Notes under the pieces: model-generated | Told to the model about the DNA's origin: nothing | The model's input: only the letters and a program-made list of their open reading frames with translations | Database searches by the model: none | Shown: positions 55,226-63,258 of the stretch, piece after piece | Layout of the letters: the number at the start of each line of letters is the position of its first letter | How positions within the stretch are numbered: the first letter of the stretch is position 1 | NCBI RefSeq assembly: GCF_000738265.1 | Contig: NZ_JFCQ01000020.1 | Span: forward strand, 186,001 to 250,000 | DNA length: 64,000 nt | Origin: Corynebacterium jeikeium | GTDB taxonomy: Bacteria; Actinomycetota; Actinomycetes; Mycobacteriales; Mycobacteriaceae | Direction: 5' to 3' | Translations under genes and position numbers: made by a program

Positions 55226-55918
55226 ATGTCTGCAGCCCAGCAACCAATGCAGGTCGACTTCAACTTCGACGTCGACGAGGAATACGCCCGCAAGCACAAC
55301 GAGTTCCTGCGCGATGCGAAGCGCATGCAGGTCTCGGCGGGTGTGTTGGCCGCGGTTCTGGGAGTGATCGTGGCGGTGCTGCTTCTCACCGCAGGCTCTA
55401 ACTGGTGGGCCATAGCCATCAGCTTTGCCCTGGGTGTGTTCGCGCTACTGTGCCTGGCCTTGATCCCGATCTTGCCCCGCAAAATGGGATCGCCACAGCA
55501 GTACTTTGACATGTACCAGCTTGCTCCGGCGATGATCGCGGAGGTCAACGCCCGCGACATGTCGCTGTTGATGCTGGTGGACGCCTCTGCGGATCCGCAG
55601 CGCACCGTCCCCGCCCTGGCGGTCCGCACCGTGACCTCTGTGCCGGGTGTTCCTCGCGAGGTCGGTGCGCGGGTGCCGTCCATGGCAGTGACCGGCTACC
55701 GCCCGACGCGCGGCCCGAAGGTCTACGAGGAGATCTCCCCCATGCCGGTGGCGTGGGGCACCGGGGATGTGAAGGTCTGGAAGCGCGCGGAGCGGGCAAT
55801 TAGCACGAATCTGTGGAACCGTCTGGACGGTCTACTGGATCAGGTGGACAAGGCCAAGAAGGCCAATCGCAGCGTCTACGTACTGGAACAGCCCAAGGGC
55901 GGAAAGCCGAAGAACTAA
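55226..55918 (+). CDS. DUF3239-like membrane protein
   Basis: 230 residues: a short acidic N-terminus, two membrane helices (VLAAVLGVIVAVLLLTAG and WAIAISFALGVFALLCLALI) and a cytoplasmic domain (SPQQYFDMYQLAPAMIAEVN, LPRKMG, VPSMAVTGYRPTRGPKVYEE). A conserved corynebacterial family of unknown function. AAGGAG 9 bases before the ATG. It may be the last gene of the XPB transcript; the pxp promoter follows. Confidence 0.8.
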   Translation: MSAAQQPMQVDFNFDVDEEYARKHNEFLRDAKRMQVSAGVLAAVLGVIVAVLLLTAGSNWWAIAISFALGVFALLCLALIPILPRKMGSPQQYFDMYQLAPAMIAEVNARDMSLLMLVDASADPQRTVPALAVRTVTSVPGVPREVGARVPSMAVTGYRPTRGPKVYEEISPMPVAWGTGDVKVWKRAERAISTNLWNRLDGLLDQVDKAKKANRSVYVLEQPKGGKPKN

Positions 55919-55990
55919 CGCAGATCACTATTGCGAAAAGCCCGTGATTGATTTCACAATGGTTGTGTAGGTCACTAGACTGGCACCCAC

Positions 55991-56003
55991 ATTGTTGAAC
56001 AAT
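55991..56003. promoter_or_regulatory. GntR-type operator before pxpA, with nearby -10
   Basis: ATTGTTGAACAAT is a palindrome whose core TTGTTGAACAA fits the FadR-subfamily pattern TNGTNNNACNA. A likely -10 (TAGACT, 55976-55981) lies 9 bases upstream, so the site overlaps the start of transcription, as expected for a repressor. The 12-mer ATTGTTGAACAA recurs on the other strand before the NRAMP-like gene. The gntR gene is the last of this operon. Confidence 0.7.
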
Positions 56004-56079
56004 CCGGCCGGTGGTGCCGCTGCTTCGCACTCCGGCCACGCGTCCGACTGCGCGTCCAATCACGCAAGGAGTCGATCAC

Positions 56080-56856
56080 ATGTCCCCATCCCGCAGCCCG
56101 CTTTCCATAGACCTCAACGCCGACCTCGGCGAAACGACCGGCGGTAACCCGGTCAGCGATGATGCGGCGATGGTGGCCATCGTTTCCAGCGCCAACGTCG
56201 CCTGCGGTTTTCACGCCGGCGACGCGCACGCGATCTCTAACACTCTGGCGGCTGCCGCGGAGAACAACGTTGCCGTTGGCGCGCACGTCGGCTACAACGA
56301 CCAGGCCGGTTTCGGCCGTCGCTTCATCGACTACTCCCCCGCCGAGCTAGCCGACGAGGTCCTCTACCAAATCGGCGCCCTGGACGCGCTGGCCAAAGCC
56401 CGTGGCACCCAGGTGCGCTACGTCAAACCCCACGGCGCGATGTACAACACCATCGTCCACCACGAGGCCCAGGCCAAGGCCGTCATCGAGGGCATCAAGG
56501 CCTTCGGCGCGGATCTGCCCGTCATGCTGCTCCCCGGCGCTGTTGCCGCCACGTACGCGGAACAGGCCGGCCTGCGCGTTATCAACGAGGTCTTTGCCGA
56601 CCGCGCCTACAACCCGGACGGCACGCTGGTTTCCCGCCGCGAGAACGGCGCCGTGCTACACGACCCGGAGGTCGTCGCCCGCCGCGTGGTACGTATGGCC
56701 GAGGAAGGCACGATCGAGGCCATCGATGGCTCCACGATCCGCACCGCCGCAGATTCGGTGTGCGTGCACGGCGACTCCCCCGGCGCGGTCGCCATGGCGG
56801 AGCGCATCGCCGCTGAGCTCAAGGCCAACGACATCACTATCGGGAGCTTCCTGTGA
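56080..56856 (+). CDS. pxpA: 5-oxoprolinase subunit A (LamB/YcsF family)
   Basis: Part of the ATP-dependent prokaryotic 5-oxoprolinase PxpABC, which opens pyroglutamate to glutamate. 258 residues with the family signatures IDLNADLGE, SANVACGFHAGDA, GAHVGYNDQAGFGRRF and VRYVKPHGAMYN. The ATG at 56080 has AAGGAG 9 bases upstream; the earlier in-frame start at 56011 would run through the promoter region. Its stop overlaps the next gene's GTG by 4 bases, coupling subunits A and B/C. Confidence 0.93.
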   Translation: MSPSRSPLSIDLNADLGETTGGNPVSDDAAMVAIVSSANVACGFHAGDAHAISNTLAAAAENNVAVGAHVGYNDQAGFGRRFIDYSPAELADEVLYQIGALDALAKARGTQVRYVKPHGAMYNTIVHHEAQAKAVIEGIKAFGADLPVMLLPGAVAATYAEQAGLRVINEVFADRAYNPDGTLVSRRENGAVLHDPEVVARRVVRMAEEGTIEAIDGSTIRTAADSVCVHGDSPGAVAMAERIAAELKANDITIGSFL

Positions 56857-58526
56857 GCCACTCCGTTTCCCCCGTCGGCACCCGCGCCGTCATCGTCGAC
56901 CTGCCCGACCTCGTCACCGTCATGGCGTGGCATGCCTCGCTGGTCGCCACCCCTTTGCCGGGACAGGTAGAGGCCATCGCCGCGGCGCGCACTGTTCTGG
57001 TTTGTTTTGACGCCCACTCCTCCGCCATCGCCGGTTTGAGCGCCCTGCGGGACTTCCACCCGCAGACCTCTGCCGAAGCGAATCCGCGGGAAGTCACCAT
57101 CGACGTCGTCTACGACGGCGAGGATCTGGCGGATGTCGCGACCCTGATGGATATTTCCACCGAGGAGCTGATCACCCGCCACACCCAGCAGCAGTGGCTG
57201 GCAGCCTTCGGCGGTTTCGCTCCGGGCTTTACTTACTGCGTACCGGCTGAAGGCGATCACACTTACACCTGGGATGTTCCCCGCCGCAATTCCCCGCGCA
57301 CGGCCGTTCCGGCTGGCGCGGTGGGACTGGCCGGGCAGTTCTCTGCCGTCTACCCGCGCACCTCTCCCGGCGGCTGGCAGTTGCTGGGACACACCACGCA
57401 GCCCATGTGGGACACGAACGCCGAGCAACCCGCGCTCCTGCAGCCGGGCGATACGGTGCGCTACCGCCAGGTGCGGGAATCCATCAGCGCCGGGGCTGAC
57501 TCTTCCACCGCTTCCGGCGACTCAAACGCAAAAGCCCCACGGGAAAAGTCAGCCGGTGGGGGCGTGGGGGCGTCCACAAGCAACACACCTATCGTCCCCG
57601 CCCGCCCGAGCGTGAAGGTCATCGACGCAGGGCTGCAGACCCTGTTCCAGGACACGGGGCGTGCGGGGCACGGCGACATCGGCGTGAATAGCTCCGGCGC
57701 TGTCGACCGCGCAAGCGCCTGGGCGGCCAACGATGTGGTGGGCAATGCGTCGTCGGCAACTGTGCTGGAAAACATTGGTGGTATCGAGCTGGAAGCGCTG
57801 GTGGATACTGCAGTGTGCGTTACCGGTGCGCAGGCAACCGTTTCGATTGGTCGGCGCACCTTCGAGCTCGGCTCGCCGGTGCAGGTCAAGGCCGGGCAAA
57901 CGCTGCAGGTAGAGCCACTCGGCGGTGCCGGCAACGGCCTGCGCAACTACGTAGCCGTGCGCGGCGGGCTGGTGACCGACAAGGTGCTGGATTCAAGCTC
58001 CACCGACGTGCTGTCTGGGCTGGGTCCACAGCCCGTATCCACCGGCGATGTGCTGAAGGCCGGGCGCCGCACCGCCAAGGCCTCCGTCGGCGCGGCGACG
58101 ACCAACCCCTTCGACGGCACCAACGTGCTGCGCTGTGTTGCCGGGCCGCGCGAAGACTGGTTTAGCAGCGAGGAACTGCAGCGATTCACAGAGCTTGAGT
58201 GGACCGTCACCGGACAGTCCAACCGCGTAGGCCTACGCCTGGCGCTGCCGGCGGGCGAAGACGGCGCCGAGCCCACCCCGCTGCAGCGCAGCCGCGACGG
58301 CGAACTTGCCAGCGAGGGCATGGTCAGTGGCAGCATCCAGGTGCCGCCGAACGGCCTGCCGGTGGTGTTCATGGCCGACCACCCGGTCACCGGCGGCTAT
58401 CCGGTCATCGCCACGGTTATCGACAAGGACCTGGATAAGGCGGGCCAGTTCGCACCGGGAGACACCGTGCGTTTCGAACTTGTGGATTTCGACCCGCCTG
58501 CCTCAACGACCGAGCCTGCCCGCTAA
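56853..58526 (+). CDS. pxpBC: Fused 5-oxoprolinase subunits B and C (KipI-KipA)
   Basis: 557 residues joining two usually separate proteins. The N-terminal part (1-215) is PxpB/KipI: AAFGGFAPGFTYCVPAEGD and VPRRNSPRTAVPAGAVGLAG. A Ser/Gly/Ala-rich linker (about 215-250) precedes PxpC/KipA: VIDAGLQTLFQDTGRAGHGD, GVNSSGAVDRASAWAANDVV and MVSGSIQVPPNGLPVVFMAD. With PxpA it forms 5-oxoprolinase. GTG start overlapping the pxpA stop. Similar fusions are known in other actinobacteria and resemble urea amidolyase subdomains. Confidence 0.92.
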   Translation: MSHSVSPVGTRAVIVDLPDLVTVMAWHASLVATPLPGQVEAIAAARTVLVCFDAHSSAIAGLSALRDFHPQTSAEANPREVTIDVVYDGEDLADVATLMDISTEELITRHTQQQWLAAFGGFAPGFTYCVPAEGDHTYTWDVPRRNSPRTAVPAGAVGLAGQFSAVYPRTSPGGWQLLGHTTQPMWDTNAEQPALLQPGDTVRYRQVRESISAGADSSTASGDSNAKAPREKSAGGGVGASTSNTPIVPARPSVKVIDAGLQTLFQDTGRAGHGDIGVNSSGAVDRASAWAANDVVGNASSATVLENIGGIELEALVDTAVCVTGAQATVSIGRRTFELGSPVQVKAGQTLQVEPLGGAGNGLRNYVAVRGGLVTDKVLDSSSTDVLSGLGPQPVSTGDVLKAGRRTAKASVGAATTNPFDGTNVLRCVAGPREDWFSSEELQRFTELEWTVTGQSNRVGLRLALPAGEDGAEPTPLQRSRDGELASEGMVSGSIQVPPNGLPVVFMADHPVTGGYPVIATVIDKDLDKAGQFAPGDTVRFELVDFDPPASTTEPAR

Positions 58527-58575
58527 CACACCCGACACAACACTGAAGAACCAAAGAAGACGAGGAACCCAACAC

Positions 58576-60390
58576 ATGAGCCAAGAGACCTTCCCCCTGC
58601 AGACCGTCCTTATCGCCAATCGTGGCGAGATCGCAGTGCGCATCGCACGTACCGCACGCGACCTGGGCATTCGCTCCATCGCCGTCGTCTCTGAAGCGGA
58701 TGTGGACAACCTCCACGCAAAGATTGCCGATGAGGCCTACACCCTGCCCGGCAACACCGCCGCGGAGACGTACATGAACATCCCGGCGCTGTTGGATATC
58801 GCCCTGCGCGCCGGCGCGGACTGTGTGCACCCCGGCTACGGCTTCCTCTCCGAGAACGCTGACTTCGCCCGCGCCGTCGCCGAGGCCGGCCTGACCTGGG
58901 TCGGCCCTGCCCCGGAGGCCATCGAAACCCTGGGCAACAAGGTTGCCGCCCGCGCCTTGGCCACCGAGGTCGGCGCCCCGCTGGCTCCCGGCACCCCGGA
59001 TCCGATCCCGAACTGGGAGCAGGCTCGTGACTTCGCCGATCAGCACGGCATGCCCATCGCCATCAAGGCAGCTTTCGGTGGCGGTGGCCGCGGCCTGAAG
59101 GTCGTGCACGATTACAACGACATCGAGGCGGCCTTCGAATCCGCAGGCCGCGAGGCCAAAGCCGCCTTCGGCCGTGGCGAGTGCTACGTGGAGAAGTTCC
59201 TGACCAAGCCCCGCCACGTGGAGGCGCAGGTGCTGGCCGATACGCACGGCAACGTCCGCGTCATCGGCACGCGCGACTGCTCCGTGCAGCGACGCTTCCA
59301 GAAGCTCGTTGAAGAGGCCCCGGCGCCGTTCCTCACTGACCAGCAGCGCACCGACATCATCGAGGGTTCCCGCTCCATCTGCCAGGCTGCGAACTACACG
59401 GGCGCAGGCACAGTGGAGTTCATCGTCGCCGAAGACGGCACCGTCAGCTTCCTGGAGGTCAACACCCGCGTGCAGGTCGAGCACCCCGTCACCGAGGTCG
59501 TGACGGGCGTAGACATCGTCGCCGAGCAGTTCCGCATCGCCGCCGGCCTGCCGTTGAGCTTCGACGAGGATCCTGCCAGCGACGGTCACGCCTTCGAGTT
59601 CCGCATCAACGCAGAAGACGCTGCCAATGGCTTCGTCCCCTCCCCCGGCACCGTCACCCAGTTCGAAGTGCCGACGGGCCCGGGCATCCGCGTGGACGCG
59701 GGCGTTCGCACGGGATCCACCATCCCCGGTTTCTACGATTCCCTCATGGCCAAGCTAATCGTCAAGGGCCCGAACCGCGAGGTTGCTCTGCGCCGCGCCC
59801 AGGCCGCCCTGGCGGAGATGCGAGTCCAGGGCGTGCGCACGGTACTGCCCTTCCACAAGGACATCGTGACCCACCCCGCTTTCTGCGGCGATGACCTGCA
59901 CGTCTACACCGACTGGGTGGACAAGGAATACGAGCCGGGCATCGGCGCGGGCTACGCCGGTTCCTCCCCCGAGGACGTCGAGGATGCCTACACCGAGCGC
60001 ACCACCCTCACCGTCGAGATCGACGGCCGCCTGCACCGCGTGAGCCTACCTTCTTCTTTCGGCGTTGCTGCCGCCCCTTCTGTTGGTACGGACGCCCCCT
60101 CGGCCTCCCCCGCCGCCGGTTCCAGCGCGGCCGCCGGCGACTCCGGCGCAGGCGCGTCTGCAGGTGGTCCTGCCGCCGGCAACGCCGTGGCGTGTCCATA
60201 CACTGGCGTGTTGGTGAAGTGGCAGGTTGCCGACGGCGACTCTGTGGAGGTCGGCCAGCCGATCGCAACGATCGAGGCGATGAAGATGGAGTCCACGGTG
60301 GAGGCCAAGTCCGCCGGTACGATCACCCTGGCGCAGCTAAACCCGGGCGACAATGTTTCGAAGGGCGACGCGCTGGGCCACATCGCGTAA
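58576..60390 (+). CDS. Biotin carboxylase with fused biotin carrier domain
   Basis: 604 residues. Biotin carboxylase domain (1-450): TVLIANRGEIAVRIARTARD, FGGGGRGLKVV (ATP lid), NTRVQVEHPVTEVVTG. An Ala/Ser/Gly linker precedes a biotinyl domain with EAMKMES, Lys570 being the biotin site. No carboxyltransferase subunit is encoded in the window. AccC/AccB-like genes occur in many pxp loci, so this one probably serves 5-oxoproline metabolism or a linked step, though its role there is not settled. ATG at 58576 with GAGGAA upstream; the earlier frame overlaps pxpBC. Confidence 0.9.
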   Translation: MSQETFPLQTVLIANRGEIAVRIARTARDLGIRSIAVVSEADVDNLHAKIADEAYTLPGNTAAETYMNIPALLDIALRAGADCVHPGYGFLSENADFARAVAEAGLTWVGPAPEAIETLGNKVAARALATEVGAPLAPGTPDPIPNWEQARDFADQHGMPIAIKAAFGGGGRGLKVVHDYNDIEAAFESAGREAKAAFGRGECYVEKFLTKPRHVEAQVLADTHGNVRVIGTRDCSVQRRFQKLVEEAPAPFLTDQQRTDIIEGSRSICQAANYTGAGTVEFIVAEDGTVSFLEVNTRVQVEHPVTEVVTGVDIVAEQFRIAAGLPLSFDEDPASDGHAFEFRINAEDAANGFVPSPGTVTQFEVPTGPGIRVDAGVRTGSTIPGFYDSLMAKLIVKGPNREVALRRAQAALAEMRVQGVRTVLPFHKDIVTHPAFCGDDLHVYTDWVDKEYEPGIGAGYAGSSPEDVEDAYTERTTLTVEIDGRLHRVSLPSSFGVAAAPSVGTDAPSASPAAGSSAAAGDSGAGASAGGPAAGNAVACPYTGVLVKWQVADGDSVEVGQPIATIEAMKMESTVEAKSAGTITLAQLNPGDNVSKGDALGHIA

Positions 60391-60404
60391 TAAGCTGTAC
60401 TGCT

Positions 60405-61049
60405 ATGCACTCCCAGTCGGCTATCGCACATTCAGCCCTCCTTGACGGCATTGCCTCCGGCGCTTATGCGCCGGGCGAGAAGCTTAATGAGGTGAATGTG
60501 GCCCAGTCGCTGGGGATTTCCCGCAATACCCTGCGGGAGGTTTTCGCCACCCTGGTTTCGGAGGGTCTGCTAGAGCGGATCCCGAACCGGGGTGTTTTCA
60601 TCGTTGAGCCTACGCGCCAGGATTTGAGCGACATGTACGCAACCCGGCTGGTGTTGGAGCCCGGGGCGCTGCTGTGGGGTCGGCGGGTAGGGCTGGACAA
60701 GCTGGATGGGATCGTTTCCGCAGCGGAACACCTGCGGGATTCCGCCTTGCCACAGACGACCGACGAGGAAATCCGTGCGATCGCTGATGCCAACCAGGCT
60801 TTCCACCGTGCGATCGTCGCCAGCGCCGGCGCTGAAGGTCTGAACCAAACAATGGATCGTATTTCTGCGCAGATGCGTTTGGGCTTCGCCCGAGCCAACC
60901 GTCTGAACCACCAGTTTCACATTGAATTCATCGCCCAGAACCGGACGGTGACGAACCTGATCGCGGAAGAGCGCTGGCAACAGGCCGCGGATCAGCTGGC
61001 CGAACACCTGCAGCACACACGGGACAACATCGAACGCTACTTCGGCTAG
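60405..61049 (+). CDS. GntR-family transcriptional regulator (FCD type)
   Basis: 214 residues. N-terminal winged helix (about 5-68: LLDGIASGAYAPGEKLNEVN, LGISRNTLREVFATLVSEGL, RIPNRGVFIVEP) and a C-terminal FCD ligand-binding domain with the metal-binding Asp/His residues (ADANQAFHRAIV). It starts 14 bases after the biotin carboxylase gene, so it is the last gene of the pxp operon. It probably represses the operon and the convergent transporter unit, binding ATTGTTGAACAA sites at both promoters, with 5-oxoproline or a derivative as inducer (inference). Confidence 0.9.
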   Translation: MHSQSAIAHSALLDGIASGAYAPGEKLNEVNVAQSLGISRNTLREVFATLVSEGLLERIPNRGVFIVEPTRQDLSDMYATRLVLEPGALLWGRRVGLDKLDGIVSAAEHLRDSALPQTTDEEIRAIADANQAFHRAIVASAGAEGLNQTMDRISAQMRLGFARANRLNHQFHIEFIAQNRTVTNLIAEERWQQAADQLAEHLQHTRDNIERYFG

Positions 61050-61079
61050 CCCGCCCCCTGCAGAACTCAAAGCATCTGG

Positions 61080-61892
61080 TCAGGGCACTTGGTATTGCAG
61101 GTCGCGCGCGTCAGTAATCAGCATGTGTCCCGGCGCGTGGCAGATCGCAAACTCCGGCTTGGATTCCATCACCGCTGATTGCGGGGTCACACCACAGGCC
61201 CAGAACACCGGGATCGTGCCTGCGGGAATGTCCACGGCCTCGCCGAAGTCGGGGTGGTTCAGGTCTTCAATGCCGATGGCGGCGGGATCGCCCACGTGCA
61301 CAGGTGCCCCGTGCACTGCCGGGTAGCGGGAAGTAATTCGCACCGCATCGGCCACCTGGGCAGCCGGAATGGGGCGCATGGAAACGACCATGGGGCCAGA
61401 GAATACTCCGGCCGGGTTCGTCTGAATGGTCGTGCGATACATTGGCACGTTCTTGCCCTGGGCGATGTGCTCCACCGGCACGCCGTTATCCAGCAGTGCA
61501 GATTCAAAGGTGAAGGAACAGCCGATGATGAAGCTGACCAGGTCGTCGCGCCAGATGTCGCGCACATCTGGTATTTCGCTTTCCAGCTGGCCGCCGCGGT
61601 ACACGCGGTACAGCGGAATATCGGTGCGGATATCCCCATCGGCTAGCAATTCAGAGGAAACCTGACCGGCCTCTAGCACTCCGAGTAGCGGGCAAGGCTT
61701 AGGGTTGCGCTGGGCGAAAAGCAGGAAGTCGAAGGCCTGCTCTTGGGGAAGGGTGATCAGGTTCGCCTGTGCATAGCCCCGCGAATAGCCCGAGGTGTGG
61801 GTAACAGTTCCTGCCCGGAAAATCTCGCGCGCCTGCTTTGGCAGCAACGCACCGCGGTCATCTGTCCTCTGGCTGCCTACGCCCTTCGCCAT
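61080..61892 (-). CDS. DUF1445 (YcsI-like) putative hydro-lyase
   Basis: 270 residues of the YcsI/DUF1445 family: [58 protein letters not shown], and [20 protein letters not shown] near the C-terminus. The family is often annotated as hydro-lyase or glutamate-cyclase-like, and is encoded with YcsF and YcsG in Bacillus. AAGGAG 7 bases before the ATG. It follows the NRAMP-like gene by 38 bases (same transcript) and converges with gntR (30-base gap). Confidence 0.85.
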   Translation of the reverse strand: MAKGVGSQRTDDRGALLPKQAREIFRAGTVTHTSGYSRGYAQANLITLPQEQAFDFLLFAQRNPKPCPLLGVLEAGQVSSELLADGDIRTDIPLYRVYRGGQLESEIPDVRDIWRDDLVSFIIGCSFTFESALLDNGVPVEHIAQGKNVPMYRTTIQTNPAGVFSGPMVVSMRPIPAAQVADAVRITSRYPAVHGAPVHVGDPAAIGIEDLNHPDFGEAVDIPAGTIPVFWACGVTPQSAVMESKPEFAICHAPGHMLITDARDLQYQVP

Positions 61893-61930
61893 GGTTCACT
61901 CCTTTATTCCCAGACTCTTGTGCCCAGGTC

Positions 61931-63205
61931 TTATGCCCAGATTTCCGGCAGCTTACTCAAGGAACTCCAGCTCAGGTACAACGTCAGCAGCCAGGTGATT
62001 ACGCCGAGAACCAGCAGCCATGCCGGGTACTTGTAGTTCTGCATCAGGTCGCGGCGGCGCCACGCCACCCACAGCACGACGGCGAAGCCGATCGGCAGAA
62101 TCAAACCATTAAACGCACCGGCGAAGATCAGCAGTTTCTGCGGCGCCTTGTTGACCACCAGGTAGATCGTGGCACACACGATGATGAATCCGACGACCAA
62201 CCAGTTGAAGGTGGACTTCTTCATGGACTGCGGGGTGACGAAGGTCAGCGAGGTGTAAGAGGCGCCCACCACAGACGTCAAGCCTGCAGCCCACAGCACC
62301 ACGCCGAAGAAGCGCACGCCGATATCGCCTGCTGCGTGGCGGAACGCGTCTGCCGCCATGTTGTTGCCGGCCAGCGTCACACCCGATGCGACCACACCCA
62401 GGATCGCCAGGAACAGCAGCACACGCATCACACCGGTGACGATGATGCCGGAGATAGAGACCTTAGTAATCGTGCCTACGTTTTCCACGCCGGTCTGTCC
62501 GGAATCGATCATGCGGTGCGCACCGGCGAAGGTGATGTAGCCGCCCACGGTACCGCCGATCAGGGTGGTGATCACTAGGAAGTCCACCTCGTCCGGCATC
62601 ACGGTATTCTGCAGTGCTTCGCCCAGCGGCGGTGAAGAGACAATCGCGACGTAGATCATCAACAGGATCATGATCGCACCCAGACCAACGACGATGCGGT
62701 CCAGAGCCATGCCCGCGCGCTTAGATAGGAAGATGAAGATAGCGATGAGCGCCGAAACTCCACCGCCGATCAGCGGACTCAGGCCAAGCATCGCGTTAAG
62801 CCCCAGGCCGGTACCGCCGATGTTGCCGATGTTGAAGATCAGACCGCCCACAAACACGAAGGCTGCCATGACCCAGCCAAGGCCAGGTAGGACTTCGTTG
62901 CCCAGTTCGTTTGCTCGTTTGCCGGATACGCCCAGTACGCGCCACACGTTGAGCTGAATCGCGATATCCACCAGGATCGAGACCAGGATCGCAAACGCGA
63001 ACGCCGCCCCCAAGTCTACGGTGAAGTTGGTGGTTTGGGTGATGAATCCCGGGCCGATGGCGCTGGTGGCCATGAGGAACATTGCGCCCAGCGATGCACT
63101 GAACGTGACTGCGCGGGTGGCAGCCGGCGCGCCGGCTGCGCTCTGGTCGGTGGTGGGCTCGTTAGCTCCGGACATGTCGCCCGCGTGCTCGTCTGTGTTC
63201 GACAT
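61931..63205 (-). CDS. NRAMP-fold transporter (YcsG-like), lacking the metal motif
   Basis: 424 residues, about 11-12 helices after a polar 35-residue tail. The first helix has GPGF (51-54) where metal-transporting NRAMPs have DPGN, and helix 6 has GAHR (228-231) in place of MPH. Both metal-ligand motifs are therefore altered, so a metal ion is an unlikely substrate. Its place with pxp genes and YcsI suggests uptake of 5-oxoproline or a related amino acid. The operator-bearing leader of 42 bases contains AGAAAGG as ribosome site. Confidence 0.88.
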   Translation of the reverse strand: MSNTDEHAGDMSGANEPTTDQSAAGAPAATRAVTFSASLGAMFLMATSAIGPGFITQTTNFTVDLGAAFAFAILVSILVDIAIQLNVWRVLGVSGKRANELGNEVLPGLGWVMAAFVFVGGLIFNIGNIGGTGLGLNAMLGLSPLIGGGVSALIAIFIFLSKRAGMALDRIVVGLGAIMILLMIYVAIVSSPPLGEALQNTVMPDEVDFLVITTLIGGTVGGYITFAGAHRMIDSGQTGVENVGTITKVSISGIIVTGVMRVLLFLAILGVVASGVTLAGNNMAADAFRHAAGDIGVRFFGVVLWAAGLTSVVGASYTSLTFVTPQSMKKSTFNWLVVGFIIVCATIYLVVNKAPQKLLIFAGAFNGLILPIGFAVVLWVAWRRRDLMQNYKYPAWLLVLGVITWLLTLYLSWSSLSKLPEIWA

Positions 63206-63246
63206 TAAAGCACCTTTCTATCAGTGATCCATATCACCTTAGAATG

Positions 63247-63258
63247 TTGTTCAACAAT
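63247..63258 (-). promoter_or_regulatory. GntR-type operator before the NRAMP-like gene
   Basis: On the minus strand ATTGTTGAACAA is identical to 12 bases of the pxpA operator. It lies 41 bases before the transporter start and overlaps the stop codon of the upstream hydrolase gene (63251-63253). A shared regulator for both convergent units is the simplest reading. Confidence 0.7.
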
